From: a virus
Virus record (IMG/VR): IMGVR_UViG_3300037110_000087
Coordinates: 243,125 to 307,124 of that record
Reading direction: 5' to 3' (one strand)
Length of the DNA stretch: 64,000 nt
Shown: positions 9,037 through 16,682 of the stretch, in pieces
How the letters are laid out: each line of letters begins with the position of its first letter
Numbering within the stretch: position 1 is the first letter of the stretch
The notes under the pieces: model-generated
The model's database searches: none
What the model was told of the DNA's origin: nothing
The model's input: only the letters and a program-made list of their open reading frames with translations
Program-made: the position numbers and the translations under genes

Positions 9037-10013
9037 TTCTGCTCCAATGCTCTCATAGCCTTCATCTTCTTCCTTTCCAGAAAAACTTCAGAGGGCAGAT
9101 AAACCCATCTTAAGATTGAATCAACTCTCTGAGTTGCGATGTAGTAGAAATCTTTGTCCTTCTTCTTATGAATTATTGGATGAAGGGGCAGCAGTTCAAC
9201 AATTTGTTCAATAAATCCAAGAGATGCTGATCCGAAACTAAACGTCCATCTGCCTTTACTCTCCGAGATACACCCATCCCCCTCAATGCAACCCCGGATG
9301 AAATCTCTCTGATATTGTTCTGGTATTTTATCCAGAACTATTTTCAAGCCAGAGGTCTTCCGGGGTACAATCCCATAAGATCGCAGGCTATCATTTAGAT
9401 GATCGGAATAGACGCACCAGCTAGTGGTTTTGAGACGCTCGTTTGATCTACAGGTCCCACCAATGAAGCTATGAAACGATTCAGTGATCTCTTTGTCCTT
9501 AATATTCAGGGAAAGCGTAACCCCACGTTGACCCCTTCGAGTTCCTTTGTCTCTGACACATCCGTCTGTGGCCATCCATCCCAAGGCCCATGCTTTTTCA
9601 GCGCAGTCGATTATATCAAACCAATACTCGTTAACTGGATTTTTCTCTTTTGCCAACTCACTTATAGATTTAATAGGCATCTTTAGTTCATTCAGCCTGT
9701 TTGTGATTGCAATCTGGCTGATACCAATGGTATTGGATATACCCTTTATGCTCTGACCTTTACTATAGAGATCAGAGATCAGATTACTTTGACGACTAAT
9801 TTCCTCAATTCTTTGCTCTGACCTTGACTGGACACCCGCCTTCTTTACGTGGCCCGCTACTGTCTGGCTAGACACACCAAATTCCCGTCCCAGGATGCTC
9901 GGTGATTCCCCATTCACATATCTTTCGACGATTTGGTTAATCTGATCTTTTGATAGCACAATCACACTCCCTGAATTCAGTTTATCACCGAGTCCAAGGA
10001 GTGTGTTTTGCAT
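9027..10013 (-). CDS. LAGLIDADG homing endonuclease with HTH domains
   Basis: 328 aa. Residues 20-110 contain two resolvase-like helix-turn-helix segments (ILGREFGVSSQTVAGHVKKA and IKGISNTIGISQIAITNRL). Two LAGLIDADG helices follow: ALGWMATDG at 143-151 and FIRGCIEGDG at 238-247, each ending in the catalytic acid. Such enzymes cut a long target and spread their own gene. It lies in the operon upstream of the CYTH gene rather than in an intron, so it is free-standing. Its last 10 nt overlap the CYTH start. Confidence 0.9.
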   Translation of the reverse strand: MQNTLLGLGDKLNSGSVIVLSKDQINQIVERYVNGESPSILGREFGVSSQTVAGHVKKAGVQSRSEQRIEEISRQSNLISDLYSKGQSIKGISNTIGISQIAITNRLNELKMPIKSISELAKEKNPVNEYWFDIIDCAEKAWALGWMATDGCVRDKGTRRGQRGVTLSLNIKDKEITESFHSFIGGTCRSNERLKTTSWCVYSDHLNDSLRSYGIVPRKTSGLKIVLDKIPEQYQRDFIRGCIEGDGCISESKGRWTFSFGSASLGFIEQIVELLPLHPIIHKKKDKDFYYIATQRVDSILRWVYLPSEVFLERKKMKAMRALEQKWI

Positions 10014-10049
10014 CGTTTAATGCCTCGAATATACAATAACCATCAATGA

Positions 10050-10442
10050 TTAGACACAGCTTTTGGTGTTACCTATGGTCATATGGAAACACTTTTCAAA
10101 CCCGACAGGGGGAAGGGTATAAGGGCTACTCACCGGTAACCCAAGTTCTCTCCTTATTTCTTCCAGTCGTACGCAAAAGATATTCAGCCACCAATATCGG
10201 GAGTCATTCTGAACATCGATGTCGTAAAAGAACCTAATCCGTTCGCCTTCATATTTCCCCCACAATTCCATTCTCGGGGAAGTCTCTTTTCGGACGACTG
10301 AGATATGAGGAGGATATCGTTGCAAATTAATTCTATGCCACTTGGGAATCAGCGACCGGTAGAATAGAGAGATCCCAGGATCTACCTGCACGACCAATTT
10401 GTTATCTCCATAATGGAGAGTCCCAATGGATTCGAAGAGCAT
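10050..10442 (-). CDS. 2H phosphoesterase-like protein
   Basis: 130 aa. Two H-x-[ST] motifs, PPHISVV (His46) and CFHMTIGN (His120), are separated by 74 residues, the spacing and context of the 2H phosphoesterase fold. Members open 2',3'-cyclic phosphates on RNA or degrade cyclic oligonucleotides; the phage anti-CBASS protein Acb1 belongs to this superfamily. The assignment to the fold is moderate and the substrate is unknown. AGAGAGAA precedes the start. It lies between the homing nuclease and a small acidic protein. Confidence 0.6.
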   Translation of the reverse strand: MLFESIGTLHYGDNKLVVQVDPGISLFYRSLIPKWHRINLQRYPPHISVVRKETSPRMELWGKYEGERIRFFYDIDVQNDSRYWWLNIFCVRLEEIRRELGLPVSSPYTLPPVGFEKCFHMTIGNTKSCV

Positions 10443-10452
10443 TTCTCTCTTT

Positions 10453-10728
10453 CTAAGATTGATAAGCTACGGTTGTATCACCACAAGGAGGTAAAAGGGC
10501 ATATCTGTTATTCTCCAGTAGGAGAAACTGATACCCTTCCTCAGCATCACCATACTGAGCATCGACTGCAGGAACACTGGTTTCAAGAGCTTCAGCCAGC
10601 TGTTCTGCAACCATGGAAGGGACATCATCGATATCCACCCAAACAGCATTATGGAATGGGTGACTCTCGGGGAAGGTGTTGTCTAAAGAGATTTCGTCTA
10701 GGATAGAGTCGCTGAGTTTGATAGCCAT
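10453..10728 (-). CDS. Small acidic hypothetical protein
   Basis: 91 aa. I start it at the ATG complementing 10726-10728 because AGGAGAGGAC precedes it; the longer frame to 10788 would cross a promoter-like TATAAT. The product (MAIKLSDSILDEISLDNTFP) is acidic, with no recognised family. It has its own upstream promoter-like region and a preceding terminator hairpin at 10773-10800. Confidence 0.65.
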   Translation of the reverse strand: MAIKLSDSILDEISLDNTFPESHPFHNAVWVDIDDVPSMVAEQLAEALETSVPAVDAQYGDAEEGYQFLLLENNRYALLPPCGDTTVAYQS

Positions 10729-10772
10729 GTCCTCTCCTAAGTTCAAAATTATAACAACAGATGACTTTATAC

Positions 10773-10800
10773 AATTGGAGGGCAGCAATGCCCTCCAATT
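10773..10800. terminator. Strong hairpin between two minus-strand genes
   Basis: AATTGGAGGGC and GCCCTCCAATT form a perfect 11-bp inverted repeat with a 6-nt loop just after the stop of the 144-aa gene (10816). It should stop minus-strand transcription from the upstream structural genes. A TATAAT on the minus strand follows before the next gene, so the site separates two transcription units. Confidence 0.7.
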
Positions 10801-10815
10801 CCCTGATCTATCCTT

Positions 10816-11250
10816 TTAGTGCAGGTTCAGGAAAGTACCAATGCAGAGCCAAGCAAGACCATTCCACTTGAACTTAATAACATCCATGGCATTCGCGGTT
10901 GCGGTGAGAGTAGGAGCGGTTCCACCAGTGAACTTCGCACCAACCCAGGTAACGAGTCTTGAACCAACGACATCCTGAGTGAGTTCAAAGGCCAGATCAT
11001 CTTCAGAAATGGAATCAGTGGGAAGAGTAATCTGGATGTTGGCATCCAGAGTCATCTTGACATAATGACCCAGGCTAAGCGCAGGGAGCTGAGCAACATT
11101 GACACCACCTAGAGCATCAATGGTACCAGTGGTAGCAATTGCAGTGAAAACTACTTCATTCTGCTGGGTAGCAGCGTTGAAGATTGTGGTGCTGGTGTAA
11201 CCCTCAGGATTAATGGGCTGCTGGGTTACCTGTGTCTGTAAATCGGACAT
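10816..11250 (-). CDS. Putative virion surface/decoration protein (paralogue 1)
   Basis: 144 aa, Thr/Ala/Val-rich and beta-strand-like throughout. It aligns end to end with the first 130 residues of the next gene (shared start MSDL, shared LGHYVKMTL, TLPT/TLPA, FELTQD, IKFKWNG/IRFKWNG). Composition and duplication fit a capsid or tail decoration domain, an inference from style rather than a recognised family. AAGGAGAT precedes the ATG. Confidence 0.7.
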   Translation of the reverse strand: MSDLQTQVTQQPINPEGYTSTTIFNAATQQNEVVFTAIATTGTIDALGGVNVAQLPALSLGHYVKMTLDANIQITLPTDSISEDDLAFELTQDVVGSRLVTWVGAKFTGGTAPTLTATANAMDVIKFKWNGLAWLCIGTFLNLH

Positions 11251-11314
11251 ATTTGATCTCCTTAGGGATAATTTAGTTTATCATGTCTTTTGGAGGAATT
11301 TCAAAAGACGTCGG

Positions 11315-12019
11315 TTAGGTCACGGTTAAGATAGCTGCAGAACTAACAAGGGAACCCATGTAGTTAGTAACTGTCACGGTGTAGGACGATCCTGACATCA
11401 GCACAGTAGTAGCTGGGGTGGTATAGGTAGCAGCAGTCGCACCAGGAATAGCGACTCCAGCCAAATTCCACTGGTAAGCAGGCGCGGGATATCCAGCAGC
11501 AGTAACGCTAAAGGTGTGAGTCGCGGGATGAACAACTGCTGCGGAAGCAGGCTGTACGGAAATTGTAGGAACCATATCAACCAGGATCAGGTTCTTCATC
11601 ACTTCTAGGCACAACCAACTGGTGCCATTCCACTTGAATCTAATCAAGTCCACTGCATTCGCTGCCACGGTGAGAACTGGAGCGGCTCCACCAGGGAATT
11701 TGACAGTGCCAGCCCAAGTAATAACATGAGAACCAGTACCATCCTGCGTCAGTTCGAAGGTCAAATCATCAGAATTAGTGGAACCAGCTGGGAGAGTAAC
11801 AGTCACACTCGCTGTCAGAGTCATCTTGACATAATGACCCAGGGCCAATGAGGGATGCTGAGCAACACTAACACCACCCAGAGGATCAATAGTGCCAGTC
11901 ATAGACTGCTGGGTAAAAATCACTTTATTGGTCTGAGTAGATGGATCAAATATAGTGGTCTGAACGTAACCCTGTGGGTTAATGGGATCCTGAGTGACTA
12001 CTTCTTTAAGATCTGACAT
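11315..12019 (-). CDS. Putative virion surface protein with Ig-like domain (paralogue 2)
   Basis: 234 aa. Residues 1-145 are the same domain as in the 144-aa neighbour; residues 150-234 form an Ig-like beta sandwich (PTISVQPASAAVVHPATHTF, then YPAPAYQWNLAGVAIPGATA and a final SYTVTVTNYMGSLVSSAA). Ig-like domains on phage capsid or tail proteins bind carbohydrate or mucus. The pair probably arose by tandem duplication with gain or loss of the Ig domain. The ribosome site AGGAGA lies in the arm of a hairpin (12024-12064). Confidence 0.75.
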   Translation of the reverse strand: MSDLKEVVTQDPINPQGYVQTTIFDPSTQTNKVIFTQQSMTGTIDPLGGVSVAQHPSLALGHYVKMTLTASVTVTLPAGSTNSDDLTFELTQDGTGSHVITWAGTVKFPGGAAPVLTVAANAVDLIRFKWNGTSWLCLEVMKNLILVDMVPTISVQPASAAVVHPATHTFSVTAAGYPAPAYQWNLAGVAIPGATAATYTTPATTVLMSGSSYTVTVTNYMGSLVSSAAILTVT

Positions 12020-12023
12020 GAGT

Positions 12024-12064
12024 TCTCCTGGGGAACACTTTTAGTGTAGCATATCCCCAGGAGA
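12024..12064. promoter_or_regulatory. Hairpin covering a ribosome-binding site
   Basis: TCTCCTGGGGA (12024-12034) and TCCCCAGGAGA (12054-12064) are an exact 11-bp inverted repeat. On the minus-strand transcript the last arm contains AGGAGA, the ribosome site of the 234-aa gene starting at 12019. The hairpin may end transcription from the transglycosylase gene or mask translation of the next gene. Confidence 0.6.
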
Positions 12065-12070
12065 GATTTT

Positions 12071-12820
12071 CTAGTTTGTTTTTCTGAGTTCTTTCAGGGA
12101 AGTCTCAAAACGGTCAGCGAAGACCTTGGCCCTATTCAGAACATCGATGGCATAAGCACTACTACCGATGGTATTTCCCCAGTTGTAGTGACCCAGTGCG
12201 TCTTTGATTGCCGCGAGATCATCTAAACCCAGTTCCTTCGCTGCATCCCTAAGATCAGCGAATTCATTCAGGCCGACGATGGCATTTGTGACTGGCTCCC
12301 GCAGATGCTCCCTTGAATATCCACCGAAGAAGAAATTCATATAAGAACGGGCATAGGCTGGCATCGTTTGAAACCAGCCTACCGCTCCTGTTGGGCTATC
12401 CTTGATAGCTGGGTTGAACCTGCTCTCTACCTCTGCGATGGCACAGGCCAAGGGGAGAGGAATATTTCTGGCTTCACAGGTTCGGAAGATGGCATCAGTG
12501 GCCCTGCACTGAGTTTCTGCTGGAAGGGTTGGGGCCTTCTCACGAATAATCTTGAGCAGGACCGCAGGTTCATTCATGACCTGGATGTTTTTCATCAATA
12601 GTTCAATATTTGATCCCTGCTTGTTCATCACCCCTGAGTAATCATGGAGTGTATGAATGACCTTGGTTGCGAACCACACTCCCACACCAATTGTACAAAC
12701 CAAAAAGAATGTCTGTGCCAAGGACATACGCTTAAAGAAGACTGATGCGGTTTTGATTTCATTTCCAATTTCTTTTCGGACATCCTGCTGGAAGGTATCC
12801 AATACTTCCTTGATTCCCAT
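12071..12820 (-). CDS. Lytic transglycosylase with N-terminal membrane anchor
   Basis: 249 aa. One transmembrane segment at about 35-52 (AQTFFLVCTIGVGVWFA). Residues 110-215 are a soluble lytic transglycosylase-type domain: catalytic Glu in AEVESRF (Glu132), then GAVGWFQ (matching the GxMQ motif), NAIVGLNEF and the ALGHYNWG segment matching AYNxG. It cleaves peptidoglycan glycan strands, either for lysis or DNA entry. A 41-aa hydrophobic peptide gene lies directly upstream. Confidence 0.88.
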   Translation of the reverse strand: MGIKEVLDTFQQDVRKEIGNEIKTASVFFKRMSLAQTFFLVCTIGVGVWFATKVIHTLHDYSGVMNKQGSNIELLMKNIQVMNEPAVLLKIIREKAPTLPAETQCRATDAIFRTCEARNIPLPLACAIAEVESRFNPAIKDSPTGAVGWFQTMPAYARSYMNFFFGGYSREHLREPVTNAIVGLNEFADLRDAAKELGLDDLAAIKDALGHYNWGNTIGSSAYAIDVLNRAKVFADRFETSLKELRKTN

Positions 12821-12829
12821 TTGTATCTC

Positions 12830-12955
12830 CTAGTTGAGGATCTTCTGCACAAGCTGGGAAACTTGATGTTTCGCTTGTTTGACCTGGGTGGGATAGTGAT
12901 CCGCAACCCAAATACCACCGCAGAAAATCAGGGCGAGGAAAAGCAGACTTCTCAT
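12830..12955 (-). CDS. Small exported or membrane peptide
   Basis: 41 aa, beginning MRSLLFLALIFCGGIWVADH, a single hydrophobic N-terminal segment that could be a signal peptide or membrane anchor, then a polar helix (KQAKHQVSQLVQKIL). It ends 10 nt before the transglycosylase start, so it may be lysis-associated. The ATG complements 12953-12955; GAGGCAAGTC precedes it. Confidence 0.6.
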   Translation of the reverse strand: MRSLLFLALIFCGGIWVADHYPTQVKQAKHQVSQLVQKILN

Positions 12956-13006
12956 GACTTGCCTCACACGCAAAACCTATGATAACATAGGTCGGGTTGG
13001 ATTAAA

Positions 13007-13216
13007 TTACAAGGATCCCCACAAACAATTAAGACGTTCGATTTCGGCATTAATGCGCTGTCGGGCTTCCAAAATCTCAATCACCAGAATGTCGAAGTCC
13101 CACGCGAAGAATCGATAGCCTTCCTTCCGGTGACTCTCAGGTAGGGATGCCCTGAACTCTTCCAGAGTCTTCCCTCCGATCTTGATTTCAGGTTTGACTG
13201 AGATTGCGGTGGTCAC
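13007..13216 (-). CDS. Hypothetical protein
   Basis: 69 aa starting at GTG (complement 13214-13216), chosen because GGGAG lies 6 nt upstream and the GTGA overlap couples it to the upstream gene. Sequence begins VTTAISVKPEIKIGGKTLEE and ends in a helix (EARQRINAEIERLN). Unrecognised. Confidence 0.6.
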   Translation of the reverse strand: MTTAISVKPEIKIGGKTLEEFRASLPESHRKEGYRFFAWDFDILVIEILEARQRINAEIERLNCLWGSL

Positions 13217-13422
13217 TGGATCTCCCTGGCTTCGGCAAGAGCAGACGCACCAACGGCACCCAGCCAATTGAAACGAATGCTGCGATTTTCTTCGTGGATC
13301 TTGGCCAATTCTTCCTGATCAGCAGCAATCCGGCGTTTCAGTATTTTGGCTCTCTTCTCGATCTTCAAACATCGATCGATCCATTTATCCCGGTTGCTAC
13401 CATCAGCACATTTGTATTTCAT
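13213..13422 (-). CDS. Hypothetical basic helical protein
   Basis: 69 aa. KWIDRCLKIEKRAKILKRRI is a strongly basic helix, followed by an acidic one, suggesting a short coiled coil. No family recognised. It starts one base inside the stop of the upstream gene (ATGA-type junction at 13422) and overlaps the next by 4 nt. Confidence 0.6.
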   Translation of the reverse strand: MKYKCADGSNRDKWIDRCLKIEKRAKILKRRIAADQEELAKIHEENRSIRFNWLGAVGASALAEAREIQ

Positions 13423-13745
13423 TAGATCTCTCCCATGAACAGGCTTGGACCAAGCATGGTGAAGGGTAGGGGATCATATTCATAAGGATCGTAATCTTCA
13501 TACCACTCCCTCTCCTCCCGTTCCCAGTCTCTCTCCTCCCGTTCCCAGTCTTCGGCCCTGTCACATTCCCAATCTCTCTCCTCCCGTTCCTCAAGACTGG
13601 GCCAGAGATCCGGAGCAACAAAATCACGGAACCAGCCTTCCCGTTCCTCCTGTTCTAGCCGCTGTTCCTCTTCGGCTTCGGCCACCAGATCGCGCACTTC
13701 GAATTTACGCGTCTTCCGATTATCGATGACAGCCAACTTGCCCAT
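13422..13745 (-). CDS. Acidic low-complexity protein with DWEREE repeats
   Basis: 107 aa from the ATG complementing 13743-13745 (MGKLAVIDNRKTRKFE), preceded by AGGAGC; the longer frame has no ribosome site. Residues 30-95 are extremely rich in Glu, Arg, Trp and Asp with an irregular repeat of the type REERDWE / DWEREE. The DNA repeats the matching block CTCTCCTCCCGTTCCCAGT. Function unknown; such charged helices act as spacers or DNA mimics in phage proteins, which is only a possibility. Confidence 0.65.
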   Translation of the reverse strand: MGKLAVIDNRKTRKFEVRDLVAEAEEEQRLEQEEREGWFRDFVAPDLWPSLEEREERDWECDRAEDWEREERDWEREEREWYEDYDPYEYDPLPFTMLGPSLFMGEI

Positions 13746-13755
13746 GTTGTTGCTC

Positions 13756-14256
13756 CTACAGGACCAGATTGACGATGGTTTCCATGTCGGCCTGAGCGAT
13801 GTCGAGCGCCTCAAGACCGTTCATGATATCGATGGCCTTCTGGAGATAGGGTTTCCGGATGGGAGAGGCCCAGTTGCTGTTCTTCCAGCCGCAGCAGGTG
13901 AGTATGCAATGGCAGGTCCGCAAGTGGATCACTTCCGCAAGTCTGCAGGTGAACAGGTCAGGAACCACCGGCACCGGCATCTGCCGTTGGGCCTTTCGCT
14001 GATTCCACTCCGTGAGGGTGATCATTTCCGTGTCGATCTGAGGGACCCAGCGAGGAAGGCAATCCTCATGGGTGGGCCAGAATCTCTTGGAAGGGTAGTG
14101 GATGCAGGAGATCTCCCCCATGTTATAAGGGAGGAACTTCCAGCCCTTATTCATAGTGTGGACACAGGAGCCAAGTAGGGAATTGTTGGACCTTTTCAGC
14201 ACGATCCTGGTTTCCATTTCGGGAAGCCAACCAGTAACTATCAGATTAGGCATCAT
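13756..14256 (-). CDS. Hypothetical protein, Cys-containing
   Basis: 166 aa, unrecognised. Contains clustered Cys and His near 110-125 (CHCILTCCGW), perhaps a metal site. The start has two adjacent ATGs; AGGAGG lies upstream. It is followed 10 nt later by the acidic repeat protein. Confidence 0.65.
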   Translation of the reverse strand: MMPNLIVTGWLPEMETRIVLKRSNNSLLGSCVHTMNKGWKFLPYNMGEISCIHYPSKRFWPTHEDCLPRWVPQIDTEMITLTEWNQRKAQRQMPVPVVPDLFTCRLAEVIHLRTCHCILTCCGWKNSNWASPIRKPYLQKAIDIMNGLEALDIAQADMETIVNLVL

Positions 14257-14265
14257 GGAATCCTC

Positions 14266-14376
14266 CTACTTGGGTGAGAAAGTCCAACTGGATTTGACAA
14301 CCACACCATGCTTCTTGATCTCGACAGCATACCATAGGTAGGCCAAAACGACAAGGGCAATCAGAAGCTTGATCAT
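14266..14376 (-). CDS. Small membrane peptide
   Basis: 36 aa: MIKLLIALVVLAYLWYAVEI then a short polar tail. One transmembrane helix fills the first 18 residues. A clear AGGAGG stands 6 nt before the ATG (complement 14374-14376), and the stop codon lies just before the ribosome site of the next gene. Function unknown. Confidence 0.65.
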   Translation of the reverse strand: MIKLLIALVVLAYLWYAVEIKKHGVVVKSSWTFSPK

Positions 14377-14386
14377 GGAAATCCTC

Positions 14387-14824
14387 CTAGGATTCTGGGT
14401 TGCAGGGATCGTTCGGGATGGACTGACCTTCCACGCTGGCGTCCATCTGTTCCATCAACGTGGGTTTGTGGATCGCAGTCACTTCGCGGAATCCACTGAC
14501 GACGATAGTATATTTCATGGTCGCCCGATTGTAGAGGACATCACCAACACTCATGCTGGTGTGCTTGAGTCCCAGACCAGCGATCAGAGTTCGGGCCTCA
14601 CCCTGCGGACTCCAGACTTCGCCTTGCATCAGGTAGTAGGCGTCATCCTCATCGTCGGCGGTGATCGTGCCGACTTCGGCGTAGTCGCTGTCCAGGTCCA
14701 CAGTATTTTGCTCGTCAGGCACTATGAAGTTCATGAAAGGCGGCTTCTTCTTCGCGTAGAAGATATCGTAGAGGAACCTACCAGTGTGGGGCAGACCAGG
14801 GTATTTGGTGAAGATGATGGCCAT
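14387..14824 (-). CDS. Hypothetical protein
   Basis: 145 aa starting MAIIFTKYPG at the ATG complementing 14822-14824, selected for the AGGAGG upstream; the longer frame reaches into the neighbouring gene. Acidic centre (TITADDEDDAYYLM). No recognised domain. Confidence 0.65.
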   Translation of the reverse strand: MAIIFTKYPGLPHTGRFLYDIFYAKKKPPFMNFIVPDEQNTVDLDSDYAEVGTITADDEDDAYYLMQGEVWSPQGEARTLIAGLGLKHTSMSVGDVLYNRATMKYTIVVSGFREVTAIHKPTLMEQMDASVEGQSIPNDPCNPES

Positions 14825-14834
14825 GATAGACCTC

Positions 14835-15437
14835 CTACACGCAGATTCGAAGGTTGTGCTGCTTGGCCAGGGCCAGGGCCATATCCCTGGCATTTGCGGC
14901 CTCTGCCGGGAGAGCGGCCTTATCCTTCGCCAGGGTCAACATCTTGTGGACCTTGAGGAGAAGGGCATCCCTCTTCTTGTCCTGGGTGGGGGCCAGTGGG
15001 GGCCAGAGTTGGGTGGAAGGACTGGGTTTCTCTGTGGCATGAGCCACGAACACTCGACTGATTCCAGGACCACGGAAATGGCCGATCACATGGGTCTTGT
15101 CGAAGAGCCAGTCCAGGAAGGATGAGGGGAATCCCTGGTCGTAATAGCGCAGAGCCGCGCCATCGAGATTCAGACGAGCGGATTTGATCTGCTGATGCTG
15201 CTCTTCGCTGATGCTGACCACATATTTGGGCCGATCGTAGCCGCGCCACAGCTTTTCGAGCGATGCGAGAGCGGCTTCCTTAGAGCATTCCCAGGAGGGC
15301 TTCTTGGCCCCGAAGAAGTTGCCGTTGGTCGGCTTGTAGGCGAAGACGCAGCAGTGGGCGGTGACGATCTCGCCGGTCGTCAGACGAACCTGGAGAGTGA
15401 CCTTGGGGCCGAGCAGCCGGTAGACGTAAGCGCCCAT
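14835..15437 (-). CDS. Protein with C-terminal DUF2786-like domain
   Basis: 200 aa. The last 40 residues (KVHKMLTLAKDKAALPAEAA, then NARDMALALAKQHNL) match the DUF2786 pattern of a helix, a Pro-x-E-A-x-x-A turn and a second helix. The N-terminal 150 residues are unrecognised. DUF2786 occurs in phage and plasmid proteins of unknown role. GAGGAGAAATAAAC precedes the start. Confidence 0.7.
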   Translation of the reverse strand: MGAYVYRLLGPKVTLQVRLTTGEIVTAHCCVFAYKPTNGNFFGAKKPSWECSKEAALASLEKLWRGYDRPKYVVSISEEQHQQIKSARLNLDGAALRYYDQGFPSSFLDWLFDKTHVIGHFRGPGISRVFVAHATEKPSPSTQLWPPLAPTQDKKRDALLLKVHKMLTLAKDKAALPAEAANARDMALALAKQHNLRICV

Positions 15438-15439
15438 GT

Positions 15440-15862
15440 TTATTTCTCCTCAGGTTTGGGTTCGCCCTCGACCTTGTGCATATAGGACTTGTAGTCGGCC
15501 AGATCGGAATCGGTCATGTCGGGATAGGGGGCCAGCTTATGACCATCGAGGGTGTAATGAACACCCTCCTGATCGCACTCACAATGCTGATAGCCACAAC
15601 CGGGGCATTCGTCGGTCATGCCATTGGAGCAGATGACCCGCGCATCGAACCGAACCTGCTGGCAACCACATTCGCAGCAGGAATCGCCGTCCGGTTCCGG
15701 CCACTTGAGGAAGATGCCATAGGCGTAGTGTCCCAAGACGAAGCCCAGTCCACCCAGGTATTTGTAGCTCAGGGAATCCCTGATTCCGGTCCCCGGTTCC
15801 ACCGGAACCCGCTTGATCTTCCCATCCTTGAGCAGAGTCTTGAGGTTCGTGAGGGTTCCCAT
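15440..15862 (-). CDS. Cysteine-rich (zinc-ribbon-like) hypothetical protein
   Basis: 140 aa. Cys pairs at CCECGC and, further on, CPGCGYQHCEC suggest one or two zinc ribbons between residues 60 and 97. Preceded by AAGGAG and a textbook promoter (15887-15915), so this gene starts a transcription unit. Function unknown. Confidence 0.7.
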   Translation of the reverse strand: MGTLTNLKTLLKDGKIKRVPVEPGTGIRDSLSYKYLGGLGFVLGHYAYGIFLKWPEPDGDSCCECGCQQVRFDARVICSNGMTDECPGCGYQHCECDQEGVHYTLDGHKLAPYPDMTDSDLADYKSYMHKVEGEPKPEEK

Positions 15863-15886
15863 CGGATTTCTCCTTGATGTGTAACT

Positions 15887-15915
15887 ATTTTAACACGACG
15901 AGACTACTGTGTCAA
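15887..15915 (-). promoter_or_regulatory. Sigma-70-type promoter
   Basis: On the minus strand TTGACA (complement 15910-15915), a 17-bp spacer, then TAAAAT (complement 15887-15892), 25 nt upstream of the cysteine-rich gene start. The -35 box is a perfect consensus. Confidence 0.75.
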
Positions 15916-16316
15916 TTACTCAGATGCTCTTCCAGGTAGACTTTGATGCTGGTCTGCATCAAGGCTTTCAAACCGGCCTTTTCGCGCCGGAAGTCAACCA
16001 TTTCCTGCAGATGAGTAGCCTGTGTCCATTGACTCTTCAGGGATTCCATGAGCCAGATTGACCGATAGACGGTCGTGGGCAAGGTGGTCAAAACACCCAG
16101 GGAGTCCATAATGGCGAAGCCACTCACATCCTCCAGGAGGAACACCCGCCAGCGACCACACCTTTTTGTCAGGGCCTGTCTGACCTGTTCTAGCTGTTCC
16201 TGATTGAGGTTTACCAGTGGGAGGTCCATATAACAATTATAACACAATCCTGGTGTGAAATCAATTACGCAAGAATCATGCCAAATCAAATATGGATGAT
16301 CCCATGAAAGATTCAT
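15912..16316 (-). CDS. Hypothetical protein, two possible starts
   Basis: 134 aa if started at MNLSWDHPYL (16316, after GAGGAG with long spacing), or 105 aa from MDLPLVNLNQ (16229). The internal start coincides with the predicted +1 of a good promoter (16236-16264), which would give a leaderless message. The C-terminal 105 residues look like the folded part. Unrecognised. Confidence 0.55.
   Translation of the reverse strand: MNLSWDHPYLIWHDSCVIDFTPGLCYNCYMDLPLVNLNQEQLEQVRQALTKRCGRWRVFLLEDVSGFAIMDSLGVLTTLPTTVYRSIWLMESLKSQWTQATHLQEMVDFRREKAGLKALMQTSIKVYLEEHLSN
16236..16264 (-). promoter_or_regulatory. Sigma-70-type promoter inside a gene
   Basis: Minus strand TTGATT (complement 16259-16264), 17-bp spacer, TATAAT (complement 16236-16241). 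Its expected start point coincides with the A of an in-frame ATG at 16229. Confidence 0.6.
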
Positions 16317-16325
16317 GGGATCCGC

Positions 16326-16682
16326 CTACTCCTCTTGTCCTTGCGCCTTCTCGATCAGAGCTTCGTTCTTACTGGCCAGGGCCTCAAGTTCATCATGCCA
16401 AAAGCCAAGGATACGCAGCATGGTGAGTGTTTCTTGAGCGAGTTTTATCCATTCATTCTTCAGAACGATCAATCGCGAATTCCCCACTACCATTTGGTTC
16501 AAATTAGACCGCAGATTATCCTGAAGCTCATGGAGAACGGAAATTTGTTTATCTCGATTTTCGATGGTCACCTGCTGGATCTTGTGCAGTTTCTCTAGTA
16601 TCTTGTTCTTCCGCTCCGCTGCTCTCCATTCTACTAGGAAGAGCAAACAGAGCGTGAACAGAATAGCAACGAGAAAAAACAT
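16326..16682 (-). CDS. Membrane-anchored coiled-coil protein
   Basis: 118 aa. Residues 1-18 are a transmembrane helix (MFFLVAILFTLCLLFLV); most of the rest is a heptad-like helix (ILEKLHKIQQVTIENRDKQI). An i-spanin-like or membrane-tether role is possible but not shown. The start overlaps the stop of the 423-aa gene (TAATG). Confidence 0.65.
   Translation of the reverse strand: MFFLVAILFTLCLLFLVEWRAAERKNKILEKLHKIQQVTIENRDKQISVLHELQDNLRSNLNQMVVGNSRLIVLKNEWIKLAQETLTMLRILGFWHDELEALASKNEALIEKAQGQEE

Noticed and set aside
13726-14956. Plus-strand frames of 150 and 195 codons
   Set aside because: Shadows of minus-strand genes that have clear AGGAGG sites and coupled starts.
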